64,000 bases of DNA from Corallococcus interemptor. Lineage in GTDB: Bacteria; Myxococcota; Myxococcia; Myxococcales; Myxococcaceae. The position numbers and the translations under genes are program-made. This document shows, one piece after another, positions 41,273 to 52,315 of the stretch. Position 1 is the first letter of the stretch, and each line of letters begins with the position of its first letter. The notes beneath the pieces were generated by a model. It was not told the DNA's origin, searched no databases, and saw only the letters and a program-made list of their open reading frames with translations. The stretch lies in assembly GCF_003668875.1 (NCBI RefSeq), contig NZ_RAWM01000003.1:1-64000 (forward strand), given 5' to 3'.

Positions 41273-42145
41273 ATGGCCAGGAAGCGCATTGGTGAGCTGC
41301 TGGTGGAACGCGGCGCGATCACCCCGGAGCAGCTGGAGGCGGGGCTCACGGCGCAGCGACAGACGCGGCAGCGGTTGGGCGTGACGCTCATCGGGCAGGG
41401 CGCCATCACGGAGGCCACGCTGGCCCAGGCGCTCAGCGAGGCCCTGGGGATGCCGCAGGTGGACCTGGCGGCGATCACCCCGGACTGGGCGGCGGTGCAC
41501 CTGCTGCGTGCGCGCTTCTGCGAACAGCACGACCTGTTCCCGTACGCGCTGGAGACCGTGGCCGGCAAGCGCCAGCTGGTGGTGGCCATGGCGGATCCGC
41601 TGAACATCACCGCCATCGAGGAGATTGAGTTCACCAGCGGCCTGAAGGTCAGCGGCCGGGTGACGGCGCTGTCCGCGGTGCGCGGCGCCATCCTGCGCTA
41701 CTACCACAAGGTCCCGGTGGCCACGGGCCCCCGCCCTGCCCCGGCGCGTCCGCCTGCAAGAGCGGCTCCAGTGCCCGCGCGCCCGGCCGTGGTGGAGGAC
41801 GACGAGGAGGTCATCGTCGGCGAGGAGCTGCCCGCGGCGGAGAAGACGCAGCGCACGTCGCTGGCGGACCTCATCCGCGAGCGCGAGGAGCAGGCGAAGC
41901 GCAAGCGCGGCGGCGGCGGCGGCACGGCGGACAAGCCCAAGGCGCGGGCGCCGGCGTCCGGCGGTGGCGGCGGCGTGCTGGATGACCTGGACTACCTCTT
42001 CGGCCAGGCGGCCCGGGAGGAGCCGGACCGGATGGAGGAGCTGGAGCGCCGCTTCTGGGCGCTGATGCGCATCATGGCGCGCAAGGGCCTGCTCACGAAC
42101 GAGGAGTTCCGTCGCGAGCTGGATGACGAGGGCGGTGAGGGCTGA
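41273..42145 (+). CDS. MshEN-domain protein (GspE N-terminal type, no ATPase)
   Basis: A 290-residue protein starting at ATG 41273. Two MshEN motifs lie at the N-terminus: [17 protein letters not shown] and [12 protein letters not shown], of the R-[LI]-G-x2-[LV]-x3-G pattern that binds cyclic-di-GMP in the MshE/GspE N-domain. The first ends with the full L-x2-Q; the second ends with Glu instead of Gln. The middle is a Pro/Ala linker and a Gly-rich Lys/Arg stretch, and the end a helical module. No Walker motif: it is a sensor or adaptor rather than a secretion ATPase. Convergent with the kinase. Confidence 0.78.
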   Translation: MARKRIGELLVERGAITPEQLEAGLTAQRQTRQRLGVTLIGQGAITEATLAQALSEALGMPQVDLAAITPDWAAVHLLRARFCEQHDLFPYALETVAGKRQLVVAMADPLNITAIEEIEFTSGLKVSGRVTALSAVRGAILRYYHKVPVATGPRPAPARPPARAAPVPARPAVVEDDEEVIVGEELPAAEKTQRTSLADLIREREEQAKRKRGGGGGTADKPKARAPASGGGGGVLDDLDYLFGQAAREEPDRMEELERRFWALMRIMARKGLLTNEEFRRELDDEGGEG

Positions 42146-42148
42146 GTT

Positions 42149-44060
<1,912 letters not shown>

Positions 44061-44071
<11 letters not shown>

Positions 44072-46019
44072 GGGAGCTGGCCTTGTCCAGGTCGAGGATC
44101 TGCTGCGCGCCCACGTACGACTTCACCTCGAAGCGGGTGATCTTCCCGATCTTCCGGACGATCTCCGCCATGCGCTCCGCCTCGCGGTAGATGATGTCCA
44201 CGGGCCTGTAGGCGAAGTCCTCCTCCTTGAGCTTGCGCTTGAGCAGCTCCGCGTAGCCCATCACGGAGGTGAGGGGCTGGTTGAGTTCGTGGGCCGCGGT
44301 GCCGGCGAGCGCGACGATGACGGCGTTCTTCTCGCTCGCCTCCAGCCGGTTCTCCACGTCCGACAGCTTGCGCTCCAGCTGCACGCGGTCGCGAAGGTCC
44401 GTGAAGATGCCCACGGTGAAGGACTCGCGGCCGCCCTCGTAGACGATGGAGGCCGTCATGTTCACCGGCACGCGCTCACCGGAGCGGTGCACCAGCTCCT
44501 GGCGCGTGAGCGACAGCCGGCCCTTGCCGCCCATGTCGGGAGCGCGCAGCTGGGCCATGATGCTCCGGGCGACGCCGGGCGGATAGAGCTGGTTCGCGTT
44601 GAGCTTCTCCTGGGCCTCCTGCGCGGTGTAGCCGCACATGGCCTCCGCGCCCTTGTTGAAGAGGATGATGCGCCCCTTCAGGTCGGCCGCGATGATGGCG
44701 TCCACCGACGAGTCGATGAGCCGCTCCAGGAAGTCCTTCGTGTTGCGCAGCTCGTCCTCCAGCTTGCGCGCGTGCGTGACGTCGCGGAAGGACAGGATGG
44801 TGGCCGCGTCCTCGTCGCGCAGCGGCGCGGCGGACATGGACAGCGTGAGGCAGCGTCCGGCGGGCGTGCGCACCACCACGTCCACGCCCATGCGCGCCTC
44901 ACCGCGCGACGCGGACGTCACCAGCTCCATCAGCACGCCGTCGTCCACCGGCTGGGTGATTTGATTGAGGTGCTTGCCCCGGGCCTCGCTGGCGGTGGTG
45001 TCCAGCATCTGCGCGCCCGCGGGGTTGAGCGACAGCACGGCGGCCTCGTCGTCGAGGATGGCCACGCCCTCGCTCACGTGGGCGAAGAAGAGCTGGTAGG
45101 GCTTGAAGGACGCGGCCTTCTCCTCCGCCGCCAGCCGCGCCGTCTGCACGGACTGGAGCACCGACGCGCTGCGCAGGGCCACCGCCGTCGCGTGGGCCAC
45201 CGTGGTGAGGAAGTCGATTTCGCGCGTGCTGAAGGCCCGCCTGCGCCCGGCCGCGCGCAACAGGAGCACGCCGCGCACCTGGCCGCGGATGGGCAGGGGC
45301 AGCGCGGCGATGGCGTGGATGCCTCGCGCGGCCACGGCCCGGCGCTCCGTGTCGCCCAGCAGCGGGTGCGTGGCGGCCTCCTGCATCACGACGGGCTTGC
45401 CCGTACGCACGACCTCGCGGATTTCGGGGTAGCGCGCCAGGTCGATGCGCAGGTCCTTCATGCCCGGGTCGTCGCTGGCGGCGACGATGACGCCCTCGTC
45501 CACGCCGCCGCCCACCATCACCAGCGTGGCGCGCGCGATGTCCAGCTGCTCCGCCAGACGGCGCGTCACGCCGTGCAGCAGCGCCTCCACGTCGGAGCTC
45601 TCCGCGTAGTCGGCGGTGAGTTCCAGCAGCAGCGCCAGGTCCGTCTGGCTGCGGGCCTGCTCCTCGCGCTCGCGGTGGCGCTCCGCGGCGCGCTGCAGGC
45701 GCCAGGCGAGTTCGTGGGGCAGCCCCTGGTGGGTGACGATGTCCGCGGGGCGCAGCGTGTCCACGGCGGCGAAGCCGCGCGGCTCCGGGGACACCACCGC
45801 GAGCAGCGTGAGGTGCGGCCCGTTGAGGGACGTGAGCAGCTCCACCACCGCGGGGCCGCAGCCGGGGGCGGTGAGGTCCACCAGCGCCAGGGCGGCGTCG
45901 TCCGGGTCGTCCACCACGCGCAGGCCCGCGCGCTCGGCGGCGGCGTTGAGGGGTTCTCTTGCCACCGACCCCGGGGGGACCAGGACGATGCCGAAGGCGG
46001 GTTCCGACGGGGCCGACAC
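44061..46019 (-). CDS. GAF/PAS sensor with HisKA but no ATPase domain
   Basis: A 652-residue protein with a receiver-like N-terminus (about 8-110) without the usual Asp pattern, a GAF domain (about 140-290), two PAS domains (about 310-420 and 430-555) and HisKA with His577 in G-T-A-A-H-E-L-N-Q-P-L. The protein ends 75 residues later, too few for a HATPase_c domain (normally 110-150). It cannot phosphorylate itself unless in trans. The following gene, overlapping by 11 bp, is a complete kinase with matching GAF-PAS order. A trans-phosphorylated or dimer-regulating partner is a reasonable inference. Confidence 0.85.
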
Positions 46020-46029
46020 GGGGGCGCAG

Positions 46030-46056
46030 GACTCCGGAGCGAGGGGCCCCGGAGTC
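46030..46056 (-). terminator. Hairpin after the beta-helix gene
   Basis: GACTCCGG/CCGGAGTC stem with an 11-base loop, 17 bp past the beta-helix stop on the minus strand; no T-run. Confidence 0.4.
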
Positions 46057-46072
46057 TACACAACCCCCGGGG

Positions 46073-47704
46073 TCAGGGGCAGCCCGACTCGAACGCGCCC
46101 TGGTCCGGCGCCGGACCGCAGAAGGGCAGCCCCAGGGACAGGCCCGCCTCGCGAGCGGGCGACTGCGCCGACAGCTGGTAGTCGTCCGCGCCCGTGTCCA
46201 CGAAGCCCGGGGCGCGCTCCTGGGAGCGCTTGTCCAGGCCAGCCTTCGTGCGCCAGTCCGCCAGGCTCAAGGAAGCGCCCTCCAGGTTGAACACCACCGC
46301 GCCGCCGCTTCGGAAGTACAGGTTGCCGTCCACCACCGCGCCGCTCCGTCCCGAGCCGCCGCGCGCGGCGGTGCCACAGCCCGCGAAGACGTTGTTGCGC
46401 ACGTCCAGGCCCTGGCTCGCGCCGTTGGAGCCCGTGCCGAAGACGAGGCACGCGCCGCTCAGGTTCCAGACGGTGTTGTGTTGCACCTTCACGTCCACGG
46501 ACGCGTCCACGCGGATGCCGGTGCCCTCCTCGCCGTCCGCTTCGCCCAGCCCGTCGTGGATGAGGTTGCGGCGGAGGATGACGCGCGTGGGGGGCGCGCC
46601 CTCGCGGTTGCCGCCAATCTGGATGGCGCGCGCGTTGGCGTAGAAGACGTTGTCCTCCAGCGTGACGTCGGACGGGGACATGTGGACGAGGATGCCCTCG
46701 CCCGCGGAGGTGGACACGGCGCGGTGGTTGTAGACGGTGTTGCCGCGCAGCGTGACGCGGGTGCACGTCTTGATGTCCGCGCCGTTCTCCCGGTTGTCGT
46801 GGAGCTGGTTGTTCTCCACGAGCAGGTTGTCGAAGGGCGTGCCCGGGTTGGTGGCGCCGCCCTCCGGCCCCAGGCACTGCACGCCGTCGCCGGAGTTGTG
46901 GTGGATGTCATTGCCGCGCACGGTGACGTTGAACGCGGAGGTCTGCACCGCGACGCCGTGGCTGTCCACGTCGCCCTGGTCGAAGCGGGAGATGTCGTTG
47001 TTCTCGACGAGGACGTCGTGCGCCTTCTCCGTCACGTAGACGCCCGCGCCCTCCCTGCCGTTCTTCACGATGCTGTCCTTCAGCACGCCGTGGTGCGCGC
47101 CCGCGCCGCGCCACATCACCGCGAAGGCGGACTCGCCGCCCACGTCCACGGTGAGCCCCTGGATGTTCCAGTGCGCGCCGCTCACGTCCACCAGCGCCGT
47201 CTCGCCAATGGAGCCGCCCTTGAGGATGGCCGTGGCGCCCGGCGCGGCCCTGAGCGTCAGCGGCTTGTCCGCCGTGCCCTGCCGTTCCTTCAGCTCCACG
47301 TGCTCGCGCCACGTGCCGGACTGGAGGAACACCGCCTCGCCGGGCTTCACCAGGGACAGGGCTCGCGCCACCGTGCGCAGGGGGAGTTCCTGCGTGCCCG
47401 CCGCGGAGTCGTTGCCGCTGGGCGAGACCCAGAGCACGCGCGTGTACTGCGACCCGGCGGGCGGCGGAGGCTCCGGCTCTTGCGGCTCCTGCGTGGGCGG
47501 CGGTTCGGGAGTGACAACGCCTGCGTCCTCTTCAGGGCTCGTGGGGGTCTGCGGGCGCTGGGGAGGGGTGACGACGGGCGGCGTGGACGTGCCCGGAGGC
47601 GTGGCTATCGCGGACGCGGGCTCGACCTTTCCGGTACAGCCGGCGGCGCCAGCAAGCATCCCGGTGGCACAGACGATGGTCGTCAGGGTCTGGCGGAAGC
47701 GCAT
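46073..47704 (-). CDS. Lipoprotein with right-handed parallel beta-helix
   Basis: A 543-residue lipoprotein from the ATG at 47704, preceded by GAGGAG; lipobox A-A-G-C. After a Pro/Thr-rich linker (20-90) a DUF1565-type start V-L-W-V-S-P-S-G-N-D-S-A-A-G-T begins, followed by many coils of about 22-28 residues with N-ladder turns (L-V-E-N-N-D-I, V-R-G-N-D-I-H, L-R-G-N-T-V-Y, L-E-D-N-V-F-Y, V-R-N-N-V-F-A). This fold binds or cleaves polysaccharides; no pectate-lyase catalytic set is evident. Likely surface-exposed carbohydrate-handling protein. Confidence 0.82.
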   Translation of the reverse strand: MRFRQTLTTIVCATGMLAGAAGCTGKVEPASAIATPPGTSTPPVVTPPQRPQTPTSPEEDAGVVTPEPPPTQEPQEPEPPPPAGSQYTRVLWVSPSGNDSAAGTQELPLRTVARALSLVKPGEAVFLQSGTWREHVELKERQGTADKPLTLRAAPGATAILKGGSIGETALVDVSGAHWNIQGLTVDVGGESAFAVMWRGAGAHHGVLKDSIVKNGREGAGVYVTEKAHDVLVENNDISRFDQGDVDSHGVAVQTSAFNVTVRGNDIHHNSGDGVQCLGPEGGATNPGTPFDNLLVENNQLHDNRENGADIKTCTRVTLRGNTVYNHRAVSTSAGEGILVHMSPSDVTLEDNVFYANARAIQIGGNREGAPPTRVILRRNLIHDGLGEADGEEGTGIRVDASVDVKVQHNTVWNLSGACLVFGTGSNGASQGLDVRNNVFAGCGTAARGGSGRSGAVVDGNLYFRSGGAVVFNLEGASLSLADWRTKAGLDKRSQERAPGFVDTGADDYQLSAQSPAREAGLSLGLPFCGPAPDQGAFESGCP

Positions 47705-47859
47705 GTGGACTCCTCGTGAGGGTTCACGGCGCGGGGGTGCGCTCGCGGGGTCGGCGGGCAACGGGCACACGCGTGGCGCGCATTCCCCGTCAGCCGTGAA
47801 CTCCGCCCATGCCTGTCCGCAGGGCAACCGGGCAGCCGCGCGCGGGACGGACGACGCGA

Positions 47860-47888
47860 GCCGTGTCCCCCGTCATGAGGAACACGGC
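47860..47888 (-). terminator. Possible terminator after glutaredoxin
   Basis: GCCGTGT/ACACGGC stem with a 15-base loop, 26 bp past the minus-strand glutaredoxin stop. No T-run on the minus strand. Confidence 0.3.
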
Positions 47889-47913
47889 CCGGATGCGACA
47901 GCGGCTGACGGCT

Positions 47914-48192
47914 TCAGGGAGCGGTGGAGTCCTGGGACTCCCGGCCCAGGAGTGCGTCCAGCTGGCCGCGCGCCTCCAGGTCGTAGAGGTCATCGCAGCC
48001 GCCGATGTGTTGGCCCTCGATGAAGATCTGCGGCACCGTCTGACGGCCGCAGCGCCGCAGCATCTCCTCGTGCCGCCGCTCGTCCGCCGCGACATCCACC
48101 TTCTGGAACTCGCAGCCCTTCTCGTTGAGCAGCTCCATGGCCTGCCGCGAATAGGGGCAGGTGCGCTTCATGTAGACGACGACCTCAGGCAT
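47914..48192 (-). CDS. grxC: Glutaredoxin (GrxC-type, dithiol)
   Basis: A 92-residue protein. The redox site C12-P-Y-S has a single cysteine pair partner missing: Cys12 only, with Ser15 where Cys would close the CPYC pair, so it is a monothiol-type variant of the CPYC class. The other landmarks are T-V-P-Q-I-F-I and G-G-C-D-D-L-Y (glutathione-binding, with an extra Cys). Start ATG 48192 with AGGAGGT upstream. It likely reduces glutathionylated proteins. Convergent or tandem with the beta-helix gene, 209 bp apart. Confidence 0.85.
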   Translation of the reverse strand: MPEVVVYMKRTCPYSRQAMELLNEKGCEFQKVDVAADERRHEEMLRRCGRQTVPQIFIEGQHIGGCDDLYDLEARGQLDALLGRESQDSTAP

Positions 48193-48276
48193 CACGACCT
48201 CCTGCGTCGAAGGGTGGGGACGCCGTTCAGGGTCCGCCACCCGGCGCGAAGGCGCTCGCTCCCCTGCCCGCTCGCT

Positions 48277-49410
48277 TTAGCGAGCAACGACCGCGGGCAG
48301 GCGCGCGCTGGCCTCCCGGGCACGGCCGCGCAGGTCCCACGCGTACAGGGCGCACCACTGGAGCCCGGCGGTGAACACGAACAGCAGCGGCCACAGCGGC
48401 GTGTAGTGCAGCCGCAGGAGGTACAGCCCCGCGTAGTACACGTAGAACTGGAGCACGAACGCGAGCAGCGAGTGCCGGCCGATGACGCTCGTCGCGCGCA
48501 GGTAGCGCGCCAGGTATCCGGCCTGCTCGGCGCGCATCAGGAGCCCCAGCAGCGCGAGCACCGTGCCGCCATAGAGCATGAGGTAGGCCGGCCCCGGCGG
48601 GTACTTCTGCGCCTGCGACGTGAGCGCCATCAGCGTGTCGAAGCCCGCGCCGTGCCACAGGTGGTGCACCGCGATGTGGACCACCACCAGTCCGGCGCCG
48701 CCCATGGCGATGCCCAGGCCCACGAGTTCGAAGCGGCGCCCCACGCCCTTCGCGTCCGCGCGGCCCCAGGTCCCCATCCACTCACCGAACAGGCTGCCCA
48801 TCAGGTACACGCCCAGCCACGGCACCACCGGGAAGCCGGAGAGCAGCACGGACAGCTGGCGCTGACCGAAGAAGACCTCCTTGAGCGTGCGCGCCACGGC
48901 CGACTCCGGCCACCAGCACAGGCTCACCACCCAGCTCAGGACGAACAGCCCCAGCCCCAGCGCCGCGCGGGCCCGTCCGTTGAGCCGCGTCACCAACCAG
49001 GGCCCCACGAGCAGCGCCACGCCGAGGGTGTCCGTCACCACCAGGGTCCGCAGCAGGTACAGCGGCTCGTCCGGCCAGAAGCGATACGTGGGCACGATGA
49101 GCAGGTGACCCACGGTGAGAAGGAAAAGACCCCGGCGCTGGAGCCGCGTGCGCAGCGGACCGAAGTCCCGGCTGCGCGCGTACAGGAGCCCCAGCATCAG
49201 GCCGCTGATGAGCATGAACCCTGGCGTGGCCAGCCTCGTCAGCAGGTTGAGCCGCTCGCGCAGGTGCGCGGCCTCACCGCCCAGCGGATAGAGATACGCA
49301 TCCGCGAAATGCGACAGGAACACGAGCAACATCACCGTGCCCCGCATGGCGTCCACCGCTTCCAGCCGTCCAGAGACGGATCGCGCCCCCGACACCTGCT
49401 CGCGCTCCAT
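48277..49410 (-). CDS. Acyltransferase-3-like integral membrane protein
   Basis: A 377-residue protein with about ten TM segments. The N-terminal R-L-E-A-V-D-A-M-R-G-T-V-M-L-L-V-F-L-S-H and a conserved His in the second half (H-I-A-V-H-H-L) fit the acyltransferase-3/OpgC/HGSNAT group that move acyl groups onto sugars or lipids across the membrane. Family placement is by overall pattern, not by a diagnostic motif. The leader contains a large nested hairpin (49432-49489). Confidence 0.65.
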   Translation of the reverse strand: MEREQVSGARSVSGRLEAVDAMRGTVMLLVFLSHFADAYLYPLGGEAAHLRERLNLLTRLATPGFMLISGLMLGLLYARSRDFGPLRTRLQRRGLFLLTVGHLLIVPTYRFWPDEPLYLLRTLVVTDTLGVALLVGPWLVTRLNGRARAALGLGLFVLSWVVSLCWWPESAVARTLKEVFFGQRQLSVLLSGFPVVPWLGVYLMGSLFGEWMGTWGRADAKGVGRRFELVGLGIAMGGAGLVVVHIAVHHLWHGAGFDTLMALTSQAQKYPPGPAYLMLYGGTVLALLGLLMRAEQAGYLARYLRATSVIGRHSLLAFVLQFYVYYAGLYLLRLHYTPLWPLLFVFTAGLQWCALYAWDLRGRAREASARLPAVVAR

Positions 49411-49431
49411 TGGGATTGTCCTTTCGGATGA

Positions 49432-49489
49432 CGGCGCGCGGCGTGGATGGCACCCCTCCCCCTCGAGCGGGTGCCTGCCTTGCGCGCCG
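49432..49489. repeat. Nested inverted repeat in the leader of the acyltransferase-like gene
   Basis: Outer arms CGGCGCGC (49432-49439)/GCGCGCCG (49482-49489) and inner arms GGCACCC/GGGTGCC (49449-49455/49469-49475). Located 22-79 bp upstream of the ATG at 49410, so it would fold in the mRNA leader. No T-run, hence not an obvious attenuator. Confidence 0.45.
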
Positions 49490-49672
49490 GATGACTGGGA
49501 TATCACCCTGGCCCGCAAAGACAAACATCCGGCCCAAATGCCTTTCCCACTGGAATCCTTGTCGCGCCAAGCACCGTGTCTTGGATTTGGACGAAGCCGG
49601 GTGGCCGCCCGGTGGGGAGGTGGACAGGCATCAGGAGGGGTCCGGCGGGACCGGGCGTGCTAGGTAGGAGTC

Positions 49673-52282
49673 ATGTCTCCCCGACGCCCCGAAATCCTCG
49701 CCCCCGCTGGTGACCTGGAGTCGTTGCGTGCCGCCCTGGCCAGTGGCGCGGACGCCGTCTACTTCGGGCTCGATGAAGGCTTCAACGCGCGCGCCCGCGC
49801 GGAGAACTTCTCGCTCGAGCGGCTGCCTGAGACGGTGGGGCTCATCCACCGGGCGGGCGCTCGCGCCTACGTGACGTTGAACACGCTGGTGTTCGAGCCG
49901 GAGCTGCCGGTGGTGGAGCACCTGCTGCGCGGCGTGGCGAAGGCCGGGGTGGACGCGCTCATCGTGCAGGACCCGGCGGTGGCGCTGCTGGCGCGGGCGG
50001 TGTGCCCCCAGCTGGAGCTGCACGCCTCCACGCAGATGACGCTGTCGAGCGCGGAAGGGGCGCGCTTCGCCACGGGCCTGGGCTTCACGCGCATGGTGGT
50101 GCCGCGCGAGCTGTCGGTTGCGGAGATCCGCCGGCTGGCGTCGCAGACGGACATCGAGCTGGAGGTCTTCATCCACGGCGCGCTCTGCATGTCGTGGAGC
50201 GGCCAGTGCCTCACGAGCGAGGCCTGGGGTGGCCGGTCCGCCAACCGGGGCCAGTGCGCGCAGTCCTGCCGGCTGCCGTACGACCTGGTGGTGGACGGCG
50301 AGACGCGCGACCTGGGCGAGGTGAAGTACCTGCTCAGCCCCAAGGACCTGGCGGGCGTGCGCGCGGTGCCGGAGCTGGCGGACATCGGCGTGCACAGCCT
50401 GAAGATCGAGGGCCGGCTCAAGGGGCCGGCGTACGTCTCCAGCACGGTGCAGGGCTACCGCCGCTGGCTGGACGGCGTGATGGCGGGCAAGCCGGACGGG
50501 GCGCGGCTGGCGAAGGACCTGGCGGACATGTCGCTGTCGTACAGCCGGGGCTTCTCCCATGGCTTCCTGGCGGGGTCCGACCACCAGACGCTGGTGGAGG
50601 GGCGCTTCCCCAAGCACCGCGGGCTGTACCTGGGCCGGGTGCACGCGGTGTCCGGCAAGGACGTGCTGGTGGTGCCGGACGACCGGCCGTGGACGGGCGC
50701 GCTGGGCCTGGGCGACGAGCGCCCGGAGGCTCCGGCGGGCAACGTGTCCGCGCCGCTCACGGGCGACACGGACCCCGCGGACGTGGATCCGCGCCCGGGC
50801 ATGGGCGTGGTGTTCGACGCGGGCGCGCCGGAGGACAAGCACGAGCCGGGCGGCCCCATCTTCCGCGTGGAGCGCGAGGGCGACGCTTGGGTGCTGGGCT
50901 TTGGCCATCCGGGTCCGGACCTGGGCCGCGTGGCGCCGGGGCAGCGCGTGTGGCTGAACAGCGATCCGGCGCTGGCGAGGCGCACGGGAGAATTGCTCGC
51001 GCAGGGTGAGCCCGAAGGGCGCATCCCGCTGTCACTGGTGGTGACCGGCGTGGAGGGCTCGCCGCTGCGCGTGCGGATGAGCACCGGGCGCTTCACGCGG
51101 GAGGCGGTGGGCACGACGGTGCTCGCGCCGTCGCGGGGCGCGGGCGTGGACGCGGCGCTGCTCAAGGACAAGCTGGCCGCGCTGGGCGGGACGTGTTTCC
51201 ACCTGGCGCAGCTGGATGCATCCGGCCTGGCGCCGGGGCTGCACCTGCCGGTGTCGGAGCTGAAGGCGCTGCGGCGGCAGCTGGTGGCGGAGCTGACGGC
51301 GGACGTGGAGCGGGGCCCTGCCTGGACGGTGAGCACGGAGGCGGTGGAGGCCGGCGTGCGGCAGGCGTTGCTTTCGAAGGTGGCGTCGCGGCCGGCGGAG
51401 GAGGCGCCCCGGTTGCTGCCGCTGTGCCGCAACGACGCGCAGCTGGAGGCGGTCATCGCCGCGGGCCTGCGCGAGGTGGAGCTGGACTGGATGGAGATGG
51501 TGGGGCTCCAGAAGGCGGTGGAGCGGGCGCGCGCGGCGGGGCTGCGCGTCACCATCGCCACGGTGCGCGTGCAGAAGCCGGGTGAAGAGGGCTACGACAC
51601 GCGCCTGGACCGGCTGCGTCCGGACGCGGTGCTGGTGCGCCACTGGGGCGCGATGATGCACTTCCTGGAGCAACCGGCGGGGGCGTCGCGGCCGGTGCTG
51701 CACGGGGACTTCTCGCTGAACGTGACGAACTCGCTGACGGCGGCGCACCTGTTGAGCCTGGGGCTGGACACGCTGACGGTGTCGCACGACCTGGATTCGG
51801 AGCAGCTGTTCGCGCTGCTGGAGCAGGCGCCGGCGCACCGGTTCGCGGTGGCGCTGCACCACCACATCGCGACGTTCCACACGGAGCACTGCGTGTATTC
51901 ACACACGCTGTCCAACGGGCGCGACTACAAGGCCTGCGGGCGGCCTTGTGAGAAGCACGCCATCGCGCTGAAGGACCGGCTGGGGTTGGAGCATCCGGTC
52001 ATCGTGGACGTGGGGTGCCGCAACACGGTGTTCAACGCGCAGGCGCAGAGCGCGGCGTCGCTGGTGCCCCGGCTGCTGGAGCGCGGCGTGCGGCGCTTCC
52101 GCGTGGAGTTCGTGCGCGAGTCTCGCGAGGAGGCCGCGCGGGTGCTGGGCGCGTATCAGGAGCTGCTCGCGGGCCGGCTGTCGCCCGCGGAGGCGGTGAA
52201 GCGCGCGGCGGTGCACGAGCAGTTCGGCGTCACGCGCGGCACCATGCAGGTGCTCAAGCACCCGGCGGCGAACGCGCGCTGA
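49673..52282 (+). CDS. U32-family protein, RlhA-like with a second C-terminal U32-type part
   Basis: An 869-residue protein, larger than the E. coli RlhA (YdcP, about 650). The U32 core (1-330) has I-L-A-P-A-G-D-L-E-S-L-R-A-A-L-A-S-G-A-D-A-V-Y-F-G and a Cys cluster F-I-H-G-A-L-C-M-S-W-S-G-Q-C ... G-Q-C-A-Q-S-C-R that ligates an Fe-S cluster. The middle is DUF3656-type. The last 260 residues add another barrel with H-T-E-H-C-V-Y-S-H and C-G-R-P-C-E. RlhA hydroxylates 23S rRNA; U32 relatives UbiU/V serve ubiquinone synthesis. RNA modification is the best guess. Confidence 0.82.
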   Translation: MSPRRPEILAPAGDLESLRAALASGADAVYFGLDEGFNARARAENFSLERLPETVGLIHRAGARAYVTLNTLVFEPELPVVEHLLRGVAKAGVDALIVQDPAVALLARAVCPQLELHASTQMTLSSAEGARFATGLGFTRMVVPRELSVAEIRRLASQTDIELEVFIHGALCMSWSGQCLTSEAWGGRSANRGQCAQSCRLPYDLVVDGETRDLGEVKYLLSPKDLAGVRAVPELADIGVHSLKIEGRLKGPAYVSSTVQGYRRWLDGVMAGKPDGARLAKDLADMSLSYSRGFSHGFLAGSDHQTLVEGRFPKHRGLYLGRVHAVSGKDVLVVPDDRPWTGALGLGDERPEAPAGNVSAPLTGDTDPADVDPRPGMGVVFDAGAPEDKHEPGGPIFRVEREGDAWVLGFGHPGPDLGRVAPGQRVWLNSDPALARRTGELLAQGEPEGRIPLSLVVTGVEGSPLRVRMSTGRFTREAVGTTVLAPSRGAGVDAALLKDKLAALGGTCFHLAQLDASGLAPGLHLPVSELKALRRQLVAELTADVERGPAWTVSTEAVEAGVRQALLSKVASRPAEEAPRLLPLCRNDAQLEAVIAAGLREVELDWMEMVGLQKAVERARAAGLRVTIATVRVQKPGEEGYDTRLDRLRPDAVLVRHWGAMMHFLEQPAGASRPVLHGDFSLNVTNSLTAAHLLSLGLDTLTVSHDLDSEQLFALLEQAPAHRFAVALHHHIATFHTEHCVYSHTLSNGRDYKACGRPCEKHAIALKDRLGLEHPVIVDVGCRNTVFNAQAQSAASLVPRLLERGVRRFRVEFVRESREEAARVLGAYQELLAGRLSPAEAVKRAAVHEQFGVTRGTMQVLKHPAANAR

Positions 52283-52315
52283 AGTAGGACGCCGGTGACG
52301 TCCTGAGGGATCCGC

